Shown here piece by piece: positions 1-7,576 of a DNA stretch of 45,076 nucleotides. Position 1 is the first letter of the stretch, and each line of letters begins with the position of its first letter. This stretch comes from Chloroflexota bacterium (GTDB taxonomy: Bacteria; Chloroflexota; Limnocylindria; Limnocylindrales; CSP1-4): positions 1-45,076 of the forward strand of contig DAHXON010000018.1 in assembly GCA_027364875.1 (NCBI GenBank), in the 5' to 3' direction. Below the pieces are notes generated by a model. That model saw only the letters and a program-made list of their open reading frames with translations, did no database searches and was not told the DNA's origin. Position numbers and translations under genes: made by a program.

Positions 1-42
1 CGTTGGGATGGCGGCACTCGGTGGGGGCGTTGGGATGGCGGC
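1..42. repeat. 27-bp tandem repeat at the window edge
   Basis: The 15-mer CGTTGGGATGGCGGC occurs at 1-15 and again at 28-42, a period of 27 bp (nine codons). In the open frame this gives VGMAA twice, separated by LGGG. The array may continue to the left of the window. Confidence 0.6.
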
Positions 43-193
43 GACTGAAGGCACCTGCGTGACGGGAGGGGGAGCCGTCGAAGAGGCACAAGCCCCGAGG
101 CCAACTGCCAGTGCTGCCAGAAGCGCCAGTCGTATCGTGCTCGCCATTCTCGCCGCCCCCTTTTTATGGCTCGCCAATCGCTGGCCATTTTAG
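2..193 (+). CDS. C-terminal end of a possible membrane protein, cut by the window edge
   Basis: An open frame enters from the left edge and stops at 191-193. Its last 20 or so residues (about SASRIVLAILAAPFLWLANR) form one hydrophobic helix followed by a short basic and aromatic tail, as in a C-terminal membrane anchor. The part before it is rich in Gly and Ala and is encoded by a 27-bp tandem repeat. No family can be recognised from 63 residues. An internal ATG at 8 exists but has no clear ribosome binding site, so I read this as the tail of a longer gene. It could instead be a chance open frame in GC-rich DNA. Confidence 0.4.
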   Translation, partial: VGMAALGGGVGMAATEGTCVTGGGAVEEAQAPRPTASAARSASRIVLAILAAPFLWLANRWPF

Positions 194-451
194 CCCGCGC
201 CAGGACTGCGCTAGGGCCGGACCCAGCGCGAGGACCTTGGCAGCATCTCAATCCTGGACTGGCGAGAACCACAACGTGGCATCTGGGTCCAACGTCCACT
301 TAGTCGAATTGGCTCGAACCGCTGCCCTGAACCAGGCGTTGCCCGACGTCGGTACTTTGCGGTCATGGCTGCGTCGGATTCAGGAAGCGATCCTCGGATC
401 CTCGGCGCTGCTGTGCGCGCGCCTCGATACCGTCAGGTGCAGGGAGTGGAA

Positions 452-775
452 ATGGTCGTCACCGTGTCGCCGAAAGCCGTCCTACTTCTCGTCGCGTTCG
501 TAGGCGCCTTGCTGGTTGGCGGTCTAGTCGGCTATAGCCTTCATCCCGCGACCACTGCGGAGCAGACGCAAGCCGAACTCCACGCTCGAGTGCAGGAATG
601 CGTGGCCCAGTTCCAGCAGACACATGTGTGGCCCAACTCATGTCCTCCGGTCAATCCGCCCGAGACGGAGGCCCAGTTGGCGATCGAAAGCCTGTGCCCG
701 CTTGGCTGGGGTTGGAACAGCATCAGCGGCGCGACCTGCACGACGCCATCAGCCAGCCCGTCGCCGCGTAGGTGA
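452..775 (+). CDS. small single-pass membrane or exported protein
   Basis: The 107-residue product begins MVVTVSPKAVLLLVAFVGAL. It has one transmembrane segment or uncleaved signal anchor at about residues 9-28, followed by an extracytoplasmic stretch with four Cys residues and a Ser/Pro-rich basic end. The ATG at 452 was chosen over the upstream in-frame ATG at 365 because AGGGAG lies 5 bases before it and the hydrophobic segment then falls at the N terminus. No known family is recognised. The paired Cys in the exported part (ECVAQ, NSCPP, SLCPL, ATCTT) could form disulfides. It stands alone: the next gene, at 913, is convergent. Confidence 0.6.
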   Translation: MVVTVSPKAVLLLVAFVGALLVGGLVGYSLHPATTAEQTQAELHARVQECVAQFQQTHVWPNSCPPVNPPETEAQLAIESLCPLGWGWNSISGATCTTPSASPSPRR

Positions 776-912
776 GTCTGACGGGTCTAGCGTCCAATTA
801 GTCGTACTCGCGATCCGACCTAGCTGGCGCGACCAGGGCTTGTTCTACTCCTCAACTGCGGATTGCGCGACTCTTCTCTTCTTGCTTCCCGCACCCGGGT
901 CGGTCATCAGAT

Positions 913-1791
913 CTAGTCGCCCAGACTTGACGAAACGACCCAGCCCTTCTTCTCGATCTCGGCTGTGTTGTAGTCGAGAGTCCCTCGATGGGTGATCGAG
1001 ATGCTGTAGACACCAGCGAGCGGAACGTCCTTGATCTCCCACCACAGCATGCAGGAGCCGATCGACTTCAGATCGGACAAGAACGTGTGGATCTTGGTCA
1101 TCGCCGCAGCGTCGTCGGTTTCGTGAAGACCGATGGCGTTTGAGCTTCGGTCCATCTCGATGATCGTGGGTAGGTCGGCCTCCGTGATGTTCTTGAGGAA
1201 GCCGCCGGCGATCACGTCTCCGGCACCGTTGGTGATGCGGACATTTCCGCCGGCGGTGATATCCGCGTAGCCTCCGGTTCCTGAGCAGACATCCCAGGAT
1301 CCACTCGCCCCTTTCCAAAGGACGACGGTTCCGCGGAAGGTGTGCGTCACGGGGGTGGGGGTGGTGGCATTGGGACCCATCACCTTCGGGGCGATCGCGA
1401 AAGCCCCAGCGGCGATCACCGCAACGGCGATCAACGGCACGACGAGCCACAGCCGGCTCGACCGTTTCTTGCCCGCCGAAGACCGTGCACCGTATAGAGA
1501 ACCGAACGGCGTAACCGGCGGCTGAGGAGCGGACGGCGAGGGTTCGAAGATCGACGGCGGCGTGATGGGCGGCGCGACAGTGGGTTCGCCGTTGGCAGAA
1601 GCGCCCGACGGAGCCAGCGACAAGCCGCACTTTGCGCAAAATGCCGCATCTCTCGCGTTCTCGTGTCCGTTGGCGCACTTGACAACGCTGGGTACGAGCG
1701 GACTGCCGCATCTGACGCAGAAGATGGCGTCCGATGCGTTCTCGTGTCCGTTAATGCAGACGCCCGTAGCCCCGAGCGAACCCTGTCCCAC
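913..1791 (-). CDS. double zinc-ribbon membrane protein
   Basis: With the GTG start at 1791 the product has 292 residues. Two tandem zinc ribbons lie at about residues 12-30 and 39-57. Both follow the pattern Cys-x-NGHEN-x-FC-xx-CG, so each has one early Cys and His plus a CxxCG knuckle. A Pro-rich linker follows, then one membrane helix at about 107-131 (LWLVVPLIAVAVIAAG) and an exported C-terminal domain of about 150 residues that I do not recognise. Bacterial zinc-ribbon/one-TM proteins of this layout are usually membrane sensors or assembly factors; that role is inference. GTG 1791 has GGAGGG just upstream, whereas the longer frame to TTG 1872 has no ribosome site. It is divergent from the lipoprotein gene at 1964. 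Confidence 0.75.
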   Translation of the reverse strand: MGQGSLGATGVCINGHENASDAIFCVRCGSPLVPSVVKCANGHENARDAAFCAKCGLSLAPSGASANGEPTVAPPITPPSIFEPSPSAPQPPVTPFGSLYGARSSAGKKRSSRLWLVVPLIAVAVIAAGAFAIAPKVMGPNATTPTPVTHTFRGTVVLWKGASGSWDVCSGTGGYADITAGGNVRITNGAGDVIAGGFLKNITEADLPTIIEMDRSSNAIGLHETDDAAAMTKIHTFLSDLKSIGSCMLWWEIKDVPLAGVYSISITHRGTLDYNTAEIEKKGWVVSSSLGD

Positions 1792-1963
1792 CTCACCCTC
1801 CGCAAGATCGACACTGAACCGTGGCTTGACGCTCGTCCGTACAGTGACCGGACCGAGGAGGCCAGTCAACAAGGGGGTAGTACTACCCGATTGAGCGGGC
1901 GCGGTTCGGCTGCGTCAGTATTGACGACAAACGGGACGGCGACTCTTGCTACGGAGGGGCGGA

Positions 1964-3022
1964 ATGCTCGGGCTGCGACGACTGGTGTGGCTTGCTGGAC
2001 TCCTGACAATTGCGGTGATCGCGATCGGCTGCGAGCAAGCCGGGACGGCTCCGTCGCTCTCATCTCCGGTCTCGTCAGTACATGCCTCCGCCTCGTCAGC
2101 CCCAGGAACGGCGTCGGTCGTCGTGCTTCCTACGATGGCCGCGAAGCCGTTCGCGATAACGAGCCACCGCGATGGCGCCACCGTCTCGACAGCAATCGTG
2201 TCCATCGTGGGTACGTCGCCGGCCGGTGCCCGCATTACTCGCGACATCCCGATGGCTCGTGACGCCCACACGAACGCTGATGAGGCCGGCGACTGGTCGA
2301 TGACCGTTTCCCTCAAGACGGGTTCGAATTCGCTCACCTTCCGGATCGGCGACGACAAGAGCACCGCCAAGACGATCCACGTGACCTACGCCAAGCCGAC
2401 GGGCACTCCGCATCCGGCTCGAACCGCCCAGCCATCCACACCGGCCCCGGAGAAGACGCCCTCGCCGACCGAGACGGCGGCGACTCCCGAACCGACCGTC
2501 CCTCCAACGTCCACACCGACGGCGGCACTTTCGCCCTCTGCCGCTGAGGCTACCGTCACGGCGACCACCAAACCGACGCCCAAGCCGACGGCGGCGGCCA
2601 CGAAGACGCCGCGGAACCTCGGAATCAGAGATCTGCTCGAAGCCGAGATGACGTACGCGTCGGGCTACTCTTGGGAGGACTCTCCGCTTCTCGACGGGAC
2701 GCCTCGCTCTCTCGGCCAAACCGACGATTGGTCGGCCCTCGCGGAGATTATCGGTCCGGATGACGCGATCACCCAGGTTGATGTGGCATACGACGCCCGC
2801 AACCTCGAAGGGGCCTGGCACGCCGGTGTGATGCTCGGTATCGCGCTCGATGGATCCGCCTCGACCTCCGCCGCGGACTGGGTCGGCAAGCAAGTCACCG
2901 GCGCGGTCTCATCGGACAAGGAGATCGACGTGACCAAAACCTTCGGCTCAGTCAAGGTCGAAGTCATGACCTTCTACTGGAGCGGCTCTTCAATGGGCGC
3001 CCTTGTGATCGTCAAGGCCTGA
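1964..3022 (+). CDS. lipoprotein with Ig-like domain and Pro/Thr-rich linker
   Basis: The 352-residue product starts MLGLRRLVWLAGLLTIAVIA and carries a lipobox ending in AIGC, so it should be cleaved and lipidated at about Cys23 and held on the outer face of the membrane. Residues of about 55-140 look like a bacterial Ig-like domain of the kind found in cell-surface proteins (AKPFAITSHRDGATV at its start, LTFRIGDD near its end). A Pro/Thr/Ser-rich linker covers about 145-220. The last 130 residues have no family I can name; they contain several aromatic residues and end in a beta-rich stretch. GGAGG lies just before the ATG at 1964, which is preferred over TTG 1946. A transporter-free, single-gene setting gives no hint of substrate. 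Confidence 0.75.
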   Translation: MLGLRRLVWLAGLLTIAVIAIGCEQAGTAPSLSSPVSSVHASASSAPGTASVVVLPTMAAKPFAITSHRDGATVSTAIVSIVGTSPAGARITRDIPMARDAHTNADEAGDWSMTVSLKTGSNSLTFRIGDDKSTAKTIHVTYAKPTGTPHPARTAQPSTPAPEKTPSPTETAATPEPTVPPTSTPTAALSPSAAEATVTATTKPTPKPTAAATKTPRNLGIRDLLEAEMTYASGYSWEDSPLLDGTPRSLGQTDDWSALAEIIGPDDAITQVDVAYDARNLEGAWHAGVMLGIALDGSASTSAADWVGKQVTGAVSSDKEIDVTKTFGSVKVEVMTFYWSGSSMGALVIVKA

Positions 3023-3027
3023 CCACT

Positions 3028-3042
3028 TCTGACTTCGTCAGA
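3028..3042 (+). terminator. small hairpin after the lipoprotein gene
   Basis: TCTGAC, loop TTC, GTCAGA forms a perfect 6-bp stem five bases after the stop codon. There is no T-run, so it is only a weak candidate terminator. Confidence 0.35.
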
Positions 3043-3355
3043 GTCGGACAACTGAGGCTGTCGAGGCGGCGCGACAGAACACAATGGGGGTCGGCGGCGC
3101 GTTGCTCTGACTGTAAGGTCGTGATGGGTCGAGTCGTCCTGCTGCTGCAGCGCACCTTCGGTGCCGCCGTCCCAGTAGTTGTCGGATCGGAAGAGTGCAG
3201 GGCTGGGACCGACACCATACGCGTAACCATCCGAGGACGACTCACGCGTGTGGTCGAGCGCGCAAGCTAGGTCGGCGCATTTGACGGCTCGTTCTCACGA
3301 CGGCCCAGCCGTCACGCGGGACGGGGCGTGACGACGCGTGACGAAGGATGCCGGC
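3043..3355. other. intergenic stretch without a recognisable gene
   Basis: The 313 bases between the hairpin and the convergent gene at 3356 hold only short open frames with no ribosome site or recognisable sequence. I see no RNA gene, repeat or clear promoter in it. Confidence 0.5.
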
Positions 3356-3745
3356 TCAGTCCTCCGACTGGTATTCCGCCAGCCAAGGAAGAAGGCACGG
3401 AGACCACACGAACGTCGTTCCGTTGTTGCTCAGCTTGACCGACACGGCGTAGACGCCTTCGCTGTAATCCTCTCTCGGCAGAGGCATATACCACGGTCCC
3501 CTCTCTCCGGTCATCCCCCGATCCTGCACCCCGTCAGCTCGCCACTTCTCGACCTCGGCGTAGTAGGGATGCGGGTGGATGCGCGCCAGTCCTCGCCGTA
3601 TGCAGGAGTCGAGGTCATTGTCCCCGCCTTTCGAGTACTCGCGCCACCCCAGCTCGTCGAAGTTGTCGATGGGCGGGAGCACGTAGAGCCACCCATCAGA
3701 GGATGCGCCGACGGGTCGCGTTGCGTTTTCGTCCGTAATGCCCAT
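3356..3745 (-). CDS. hypothetical protein, 129 residues
   Basis: The frame is read from ATG 3745, which has a G-rich ribosome site (GGGGGG) a few bases upstream; the open frame continues to 3913 but that extension reads like non-coding Arg/Ala/Pro sequence. The product is acidic to neutral and rich in aromatic residues (DGWLYVLPPIDNFDELGWRE early, WSPCLLPWLAEY at the end), without signal peptide or membrane helix. It looks like a compact soluble domain but I do not recognise the family. It is divergent from the DUF3883 gene across 195 bp, so the two may share a control region. Confidence 0.6.
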   Translation of the reverse strand: MGITDENATRPVGASSDGWLYVLPPIDNFDELGWREYSKGGDNDLDSCIRRGLARIHPHPYYAEVEKWRADGVQDRGMTGERGPWYMPLPREDYSEGVYAVSVKLSNNGTTFVWSPCLLPWLAEYQSED

Positions 3746-3940
3746 GTTGCCCCCCGGCGCGTGTCGTGCCCTTCCTGGGCCCAAATGGTCCAACCCTGCA
3801 CGACTGGCGGCCGTCGATCGATAGGCAGGGATCGCGGTCGCTAGAGTAGCGGTAACGGGCATGCGCGGTGGTCGTGGCTTCGCCGGGCCTCGCCCCGGAG
3901 TCGATCCGAGCACCAGACATCGAGTCTCAGGAGGGGCGCA

Positions 3941-4834
3941 TTGAACAACTCGGTTGACCTGGTTCTAGCGGCGAACCCGAAGCCGAAATCCGGCCATCAC
4001 TACGACGACCGGACCGGCGTTAGCTATGAGTTCCCACCGAGATACCGAAGGGCAATAGTCGCAGGGAGGCGCTTCATCTACTATCGCGGAGGAGTCGGCA
4101 TTTCGATCCCCCACTATTTCGGCTCTGGGATCGTGGGCGAGGTTCGCGCCAGTCAGAACCCAGGGCTACTTGAGTGCGATGTGCTGGACTACCGGCCGTT
4201 CGACGCCGTCGTCCCGTTTAAGGACGAAGCTGGCAATCGTCTTGAACCAGGCGGCGAAGGCCGGATGTTCTACCGCTCCGGTGTCCGCAGGATCTCCGAA
4301 GAAACGTTTGAGCGCATCCTCGAACTTGGCGACCATCCGCCAGTGTCAGACGCTAGTCGCGACGACGTCGCGGTGAAGCCCGCTCCCGACAACGCGCGAC
4401 AACGGCCACGACCACGCCACGCCCAATATGCCCCCTCGGAGGTGGCTCGGGCCGTTGAAGATTTCGCTGTCCAGCGAGCGTGTGCCTGGTTGGCTGCTCG
4501 CTATCGCGGATGTACGGTCACCGTAATGCCCCGGAACAACCCAGGTTTCGATATTCGCGTGACCGACCCGCAGGGATCGGTGGTCAGGTTCGTCGAGGTG
4601 AAGGGGACGTCGGCAGGACAGCCGTCGTTCTACCTCAGCGAGGGCGAGAGGCAGTTTTCGATAGCGGAGGCGGCGCGGTTCACCCTCGTCGTGGTCTGGG
4701 CTGTGAGCCTCGGGACCGGGGAATGCGAGATATCGAGGAGCGATGGAGCCGTTGAGCTGCCGGGGATCGTACTCACGCCACGCCAGTTCCAAGGGACATT
4801 GGTGCAAACGCAGACTCCCGGCTCGGAGGATTGA
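3941..4834 (+). CDS. DUF3883 nuclease-like protein with N-terminal reader-like domain
   Basis: The 297-residue product has two parts. Residues of about 25-110 (YEFPPRYRRAIVAGRRFIYY and then YFGSGIVGEV) resemble the PUA/EVE-like domain often placed before HNH or DUF3883 nucleases, where it may read modified bases. Residues of about 165-270 match DUF3883, a PD-(D/E)xK-type fold: Asp204 in GFDIRV, then Glu219-Val-Lys221 in FVEVKGTS, then FYLSEGERQFS. DUF3883 proteins are common in restriction and defence loci. The start is TTG at 3941, with CAGGAGGGG 6 bases before it. The gene faces the methyltransferase-Vsr operon tail to tail. A role in modification-dependent restriction is inference; the N-terminal assignment is weaker than the DUF3883 one. 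Confidence 0.75.
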   Translation: MNNSVDLVLAANPKPKSGHHYDDRTGVSYEFPPRYRRAIVAGRRFIYYRGGVGISIPHYFGSGIVGEVRASQNPGLLECDVLDYRPFDAVVPFKDEAGNRLEPGGEGRMFYRSGVRRISEETFERILELGDHPPVSDASRDDVAVKPAPDNARQRPRPRHAQYAPSEVARAVEDFAVQRACAWLAARYRGCTVTVMPRNNPGFDIRVTDPQGSVVRFVEVKGTSAGQPSFYLSEGERQFSIAEAARFTLVVVWAVSLGTGECEISRSDGAVELPGIVLTPRQFQGTLVQTQTPGSED

Positions 4835-4840
4835 TCCTCC
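4825..4840. terminator. inverted repeat between convergent genes
   Basis: GGAGGAT, TG, ATCCTCC is a perfect 7-bp inverted repeat that contains the stop codon of the DUF3883 gene and lies between two convergent genes. There is no T-run on either side. Confidence 0.4.
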
Positions 4841-4944
4841 CACGGCGCGGCCGACTGGTTAGCCCTGCGGTGCTTCGGCACGGAAGCCGCGAGGACCAGT
4901 AGGCGGGTAACCTCAGTTCGTCAGAACTGATCGCTGCCGTGCAT

Positions 4945-5382
4945 CTAGCCCCCGCGAGCGAGAGCTACGGCTTCCTTCACCCGGGCGACGCAGGCGTCAG
5001 CATCGCGGTCTATCTCGAAATCCCAGACGCGCACGATCCGCCAGCCGTCAGCGACGAGTCGGGCGTTCACCTGCTCGTCTCGCTCGCGATTGCGAGCTAT
5101 CTTCGCGTCCCAACGAGCCGGGTGCCGGCCTGGTTGCCATCGAGAAGGGTGACCATGCCACCAAGCTGAGTCGATGAAAACGGCGACACGGAGCCCGACC
5201 CACGCGAGATCCGGCGCGCCGAACACAGACCTGCGATTGCAGCGGTAACCCTTCACTCCTGCGGCCCAGAGCGCGCGTCGGAATGAAAGCTCCAGTCCGG
5301 TATCACGCGACCTCACCCTGCTCATGATCCTGGAGCGGGTTTGCGCGTCTAGCGGATCTCTGCTGGTCAGGTTTCGATCCAC
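4945..5382 (-). CDS. vsr: very short patch repair endonuclease (Vsr family)
   Basis: Vsr nicks DNA 5' of the T in T:G mismatches that arise when 5-methylcytosine deaminates, and so protects hosts that carry a C5-cytosine methyltransferase. The 145-residue product has the family layout: DPLDAQTRSRIMSRVRSRDT near residues 9-28, GAPDLAW with the catalytic-type Asp58, VFIDSAWWHGH at about 68-78, the basic block KIARNRERD, and GWRIVRVWDFEI. The family's usual DGCFWHGC is here DSAWWHGH, so the zinc-site Cys is missing. The GTG start at 5382 overlaps the end of the upstream gene by 16 bases, which suggests translational coupling. It is the last gene of the operon that begins with the methyltransferase. 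Confidence 0.9.
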   Translation of the reverse strand: MDRNLTSRDPLDAQTRSRIMSRVRSRDTGLELSFRRALWAAGVKGYRCNRRSVFGAPDLAWVGLRVAVFIDSAWWHGHPSRWQPGRHPARWDAKIARNRERDEQVNARLVADGWRIVRVWDFEIDRDADACVARVKEAVALARGG

Positions 5383-5915
5383 GTCACAGTCAGCCCGCAT
5401 CTTCGGGCGATGCGTTCGAGCGTCTGCCGACGATCGTCGGGCGTGGCGTCGGCGGTGGTCTCTACGAAAGCGACGACCGCGCGAAGCGGGCTCATCTCGC
5501 CTTCCAGTGCATTCAAAGCTGCCCAGAACAGATGCTTTGCATTGGCCGATCGATCCCAGCAGACGTACACGGACTCTCCCTCGGAGAGAGCCAGGCAGTG
5601 GCTTGGCTTGTCTCCTACCGTACTGTCCGCTGGCGCTGCTGCCGGTCCGAGAGCTGCGGAGATGACTGATGAGGCCGTCGGCCCTCTGCCGTGAAGGCTC
5701 CGCTTGAGCGCCACCTCTTTCACCCAAACGCGGACTTCGCCGTCGCTCCCAAGCAGCGGTCGAAGTACTCCGCCCACGTCGCCCCGCGTAACCCAGCGTG
5801 ACAGCATGGCCGTCTTGTCCGCTTGGGTCAGGTGCTCCCAATCGGCTTCGCGCGCCTCGGCGCCTATGAGTTCGATTACCGCACGACGGGTCGCGTCGGG
5901 AACGAGCCTGCTCAT
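5367..5915 (-). CDS. uncharacterised protein of the methyltransferase-helicase operon
   Basis: This is a 182-residue soluble protein that I do not recognise. The N-terminal third is helical and acidic (RRAVIELIGAEAREADWEHL), the middle contains VRVWVKEVALKRSL and a Ser/Ala-rich turn, and the last 70 residues (VYVCWDRSANAKHLFWAALN, then LRAVVAFVETT) look like an alpha/beta domain. No nuclease or nucleotide-binding motif is visible. The ATG overlaps the helicase stop codon by 4 bases (5912-5915) and its end overlaps vsr, so it belongs firmly to this operon. It may be a specificity or accessory subunit; this rests on position alone. Confidence 0.7.
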   Translation of the reverse strand: MSRLVPDATRRAVIELIGAEAREADWEHLTQADKTAMLSRWVTRGDVGGVLRPLLGSDGEVRVWVKEVALKRSLHGRGPTASSVISAALGPAAAPADSTVGDKPSHCLALSEGESVYVCWDRSANAKHLFWAALNALEGEMSPLRAVVAFVETTADATPDDRRQTLERIARRCGLTVTWIET

Positions 5916-7576
5916 GTTGGCACTAGGCCCTCAGGGAACTGCAACCTAACCTCTTCGTCTGCATCTTCCAGGGCAGCGGCGTCTTTGATCCACTCCTGAA
6001 GGAGCGTCCCGATTTCCGGTTGAGAAAAGGTGAACTGAGCGTGGGGGATTGTCAGGCGCTCAATCTCGCCTTCCGCGGCCCGGGCGAGAGCGCGCTGGAG
6101 GTCGAGCGTGGCGGCAATGCGTCTCACGTCTGATACGAAGTCCAAGACACGGACGTGCTCCTTACCCGGTCTGATCCGCAAGCCTCGGCCGAGTTGCTGA
6201 ACAAATATCCGACGGCTGTGCGTGACCCGCAGGAAGCAGAGGATGTTGACGTCAGGGACATCGACACCCTCGTTGAAGATGTCCACGGCGGTGACAATGG
6301 GCACTCGGCCATCGCGGAACTCGCTCATCAGCAAGTCGCGATCTCTCCTGGACAAACGGTCGCTGAAGGCCGCCGCGCGCCTCCAGCCGGCGGCCCGAAG
6401 ACGACCAGCGATCTCCTCCGCATGATCGATGGTTCGGCAGAAGACGATCGCCCTAGGATCGACCACGGAAGACCACGCGTCGCGGAGTTCGTCAATGACG
6501 GACTCATCACGTTGCGGCAGGAAGAGGCGCGCGTTCAGGTCTCGGATGGTCAGGCCGCTTTCACTGGCCTCGGTCACAACGGACCAATCGATCTCATCGA
6601 CGAACATTCGATAGTCAACCTGAGCAAGGTAGCCTTGCTCCATTCCCTCCACGATGCCGATCGTGTATACGGCCGGACCGAACCGGCGCCCGATGTCGTA
6701 GCCATCACCGCGCCAGGGCGTCGCGGTTAGTCCGAAGCGCGGAACGTCTTCGAGCGAGTCCAGCAATCGCTGGAACCGGCCATCTTCTGAGACGTGATGA
6801 GCCTCGTCCACGACAACCAGGTCAGGGCGCCACCCGTCCGAGACCAGCGACTCGGCACCCTGTACAGTCGCGCAAATCAGGCCGCAGAGTTCCGCTGGCT
6901 TGTCGGAGCCCGAGAGCTGGGCGGTAGGCACACTCTTCGGGAGATGCCGCCACATCGCCCGCTCCAGCTGCCCGATCAGGTCGGTCGTGTGGGCAACAAC
7001 CAGCACTCTCCGCTCGGCTGATCTCGCGAACTCCCGGGCAATCACCTCGCCGGCCACAACCGTCTTGCCGAGCCCTGTAGCCATGATGACCAGGGCACGG
7101 CCGCGCTCATCGAGACCTTTCTCCGCTTCCGCCACCGCCTCGGCCTGGTAAGCCCGCAGCTCATATCGGACGGGCACAACATCTGGGGCTACTTCCTCGC
7201 CGAACTTGACGAGTGTCGGTCTGTCCCAGAAAGCGATCCGGATGCCCACCGTTTCGAGGCGTTGCGCCCTGTCCAGGGCAGCTCGGCCCGGGCGGGCGTT
7301 AGTCACCACAACGGCCCGGTCTGCTCCGTAGAACGCCTTGGCGCCATCTACCTGCTTTACGGCTGTGTCGTCGATGGTCTCGCCGATGGTCCACTTAGAC
7401 TGGAAGACCCAGCGAAGCCCGCGTCGAAGGGCCAGCAGGTCGCCGCCCTCATCGCCCTTTCCGTCGATGTTGCGCACATCGTCGAAGCCGAGATGCCACA
7501 ACAGCCGTTCGGTGGCTCGCAGGAGTGTTCTGGGTCCGAGCCTCTGGAGCCTATCCTCGCTCAGGAAGGAAGTCAC
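5912..7576 (-). CDS. SF2 helicase with N-terminal Mrr-like nuclease domain
   Basis: The 554-residue product joins two enzymes. Residues 1-125 match an Mrr-like restriction endonuclease fold: GKGDEGGDLLAL with Asp46, then WVFQSKW with Gln59-Ser-Lys61, the D-(x)n-QxK form of the PD-(D/E)xK site, then AVVVTNARPG. Residues of about 135-480 are a superfamily 2 helicase: Walker A ATGLGKT (166-172), DEAH (257-260), LTATPW (about 280), FCRTIDHAE, and motif VI QQLGRGLRIRPGK. Such fusions translocate on and cut DNA in restriction systems. The gene overlaps both neighbours by 4 bases (upstream GHKL ATPase and downstream 182-residue gene), so the proteins are probably made together. Family assignment is strong; the exact substrate is unknown. 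Confidence 0.9.
   Translation of the reverse strand: MTSFLSEDRLQRLGPRTLLRATERLLWHLGFDDVRNIDGKGDEGGDLLALRRGLRWVFQSKWTIGETIDDTAVKQVDGAKAFYGADRAVVVTNARPGRAALDRAQRLETVGIRIAFWDRPTLVKFGEEVAPDVVPVRYELRAYQAEAVAEAEKGLDERGRALVIMATGLGKTVVAGEVIAREFARSAERRVLVVAHTTDLIGQLERAMWRHLPKSVPTAQLSGSDKPAELCGLICATVQGAESLVSDGWRPDLVVVDEAHHVSEDGRFQRLLDSLEDVPRFGLTATPWRGDGYDIGRRFGPAVYTIGIVEGMEQGYLAQVDYRMFVDEIDWSVVTEASESGLTIRDLNARLFLPQRDESVIDELRDAWSSVVDPRAIVFCRTIDHAEEIAGRLRAAGWRRAAAFSDRLSRRDRDLLMSEFRDGRVPIVTAVDIFNEGVDVPDVNILCFLRVTHSRRIFVQQLGRGLRIRPGKEHVRVLDFVSDVRRIAATLDLQRALARAAEGEIERLTIPHAQFTFSQPEIGTLLQEWIKDAAALEDADEEVRLQFPEGLVPT

Noticed and set aside
1920-1963. TTGACG as a -35 box before the lipoprotein gene
   Set aside because: No matching -10 lies at a proper distance, and the implied start site would fall at the ribosome binding site.
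5383-5841. Upstream extension of the vsr frame
   Set aside because: It overlaps the 182-residue gene in another frame; the Vsr family start fits GTG 5382.
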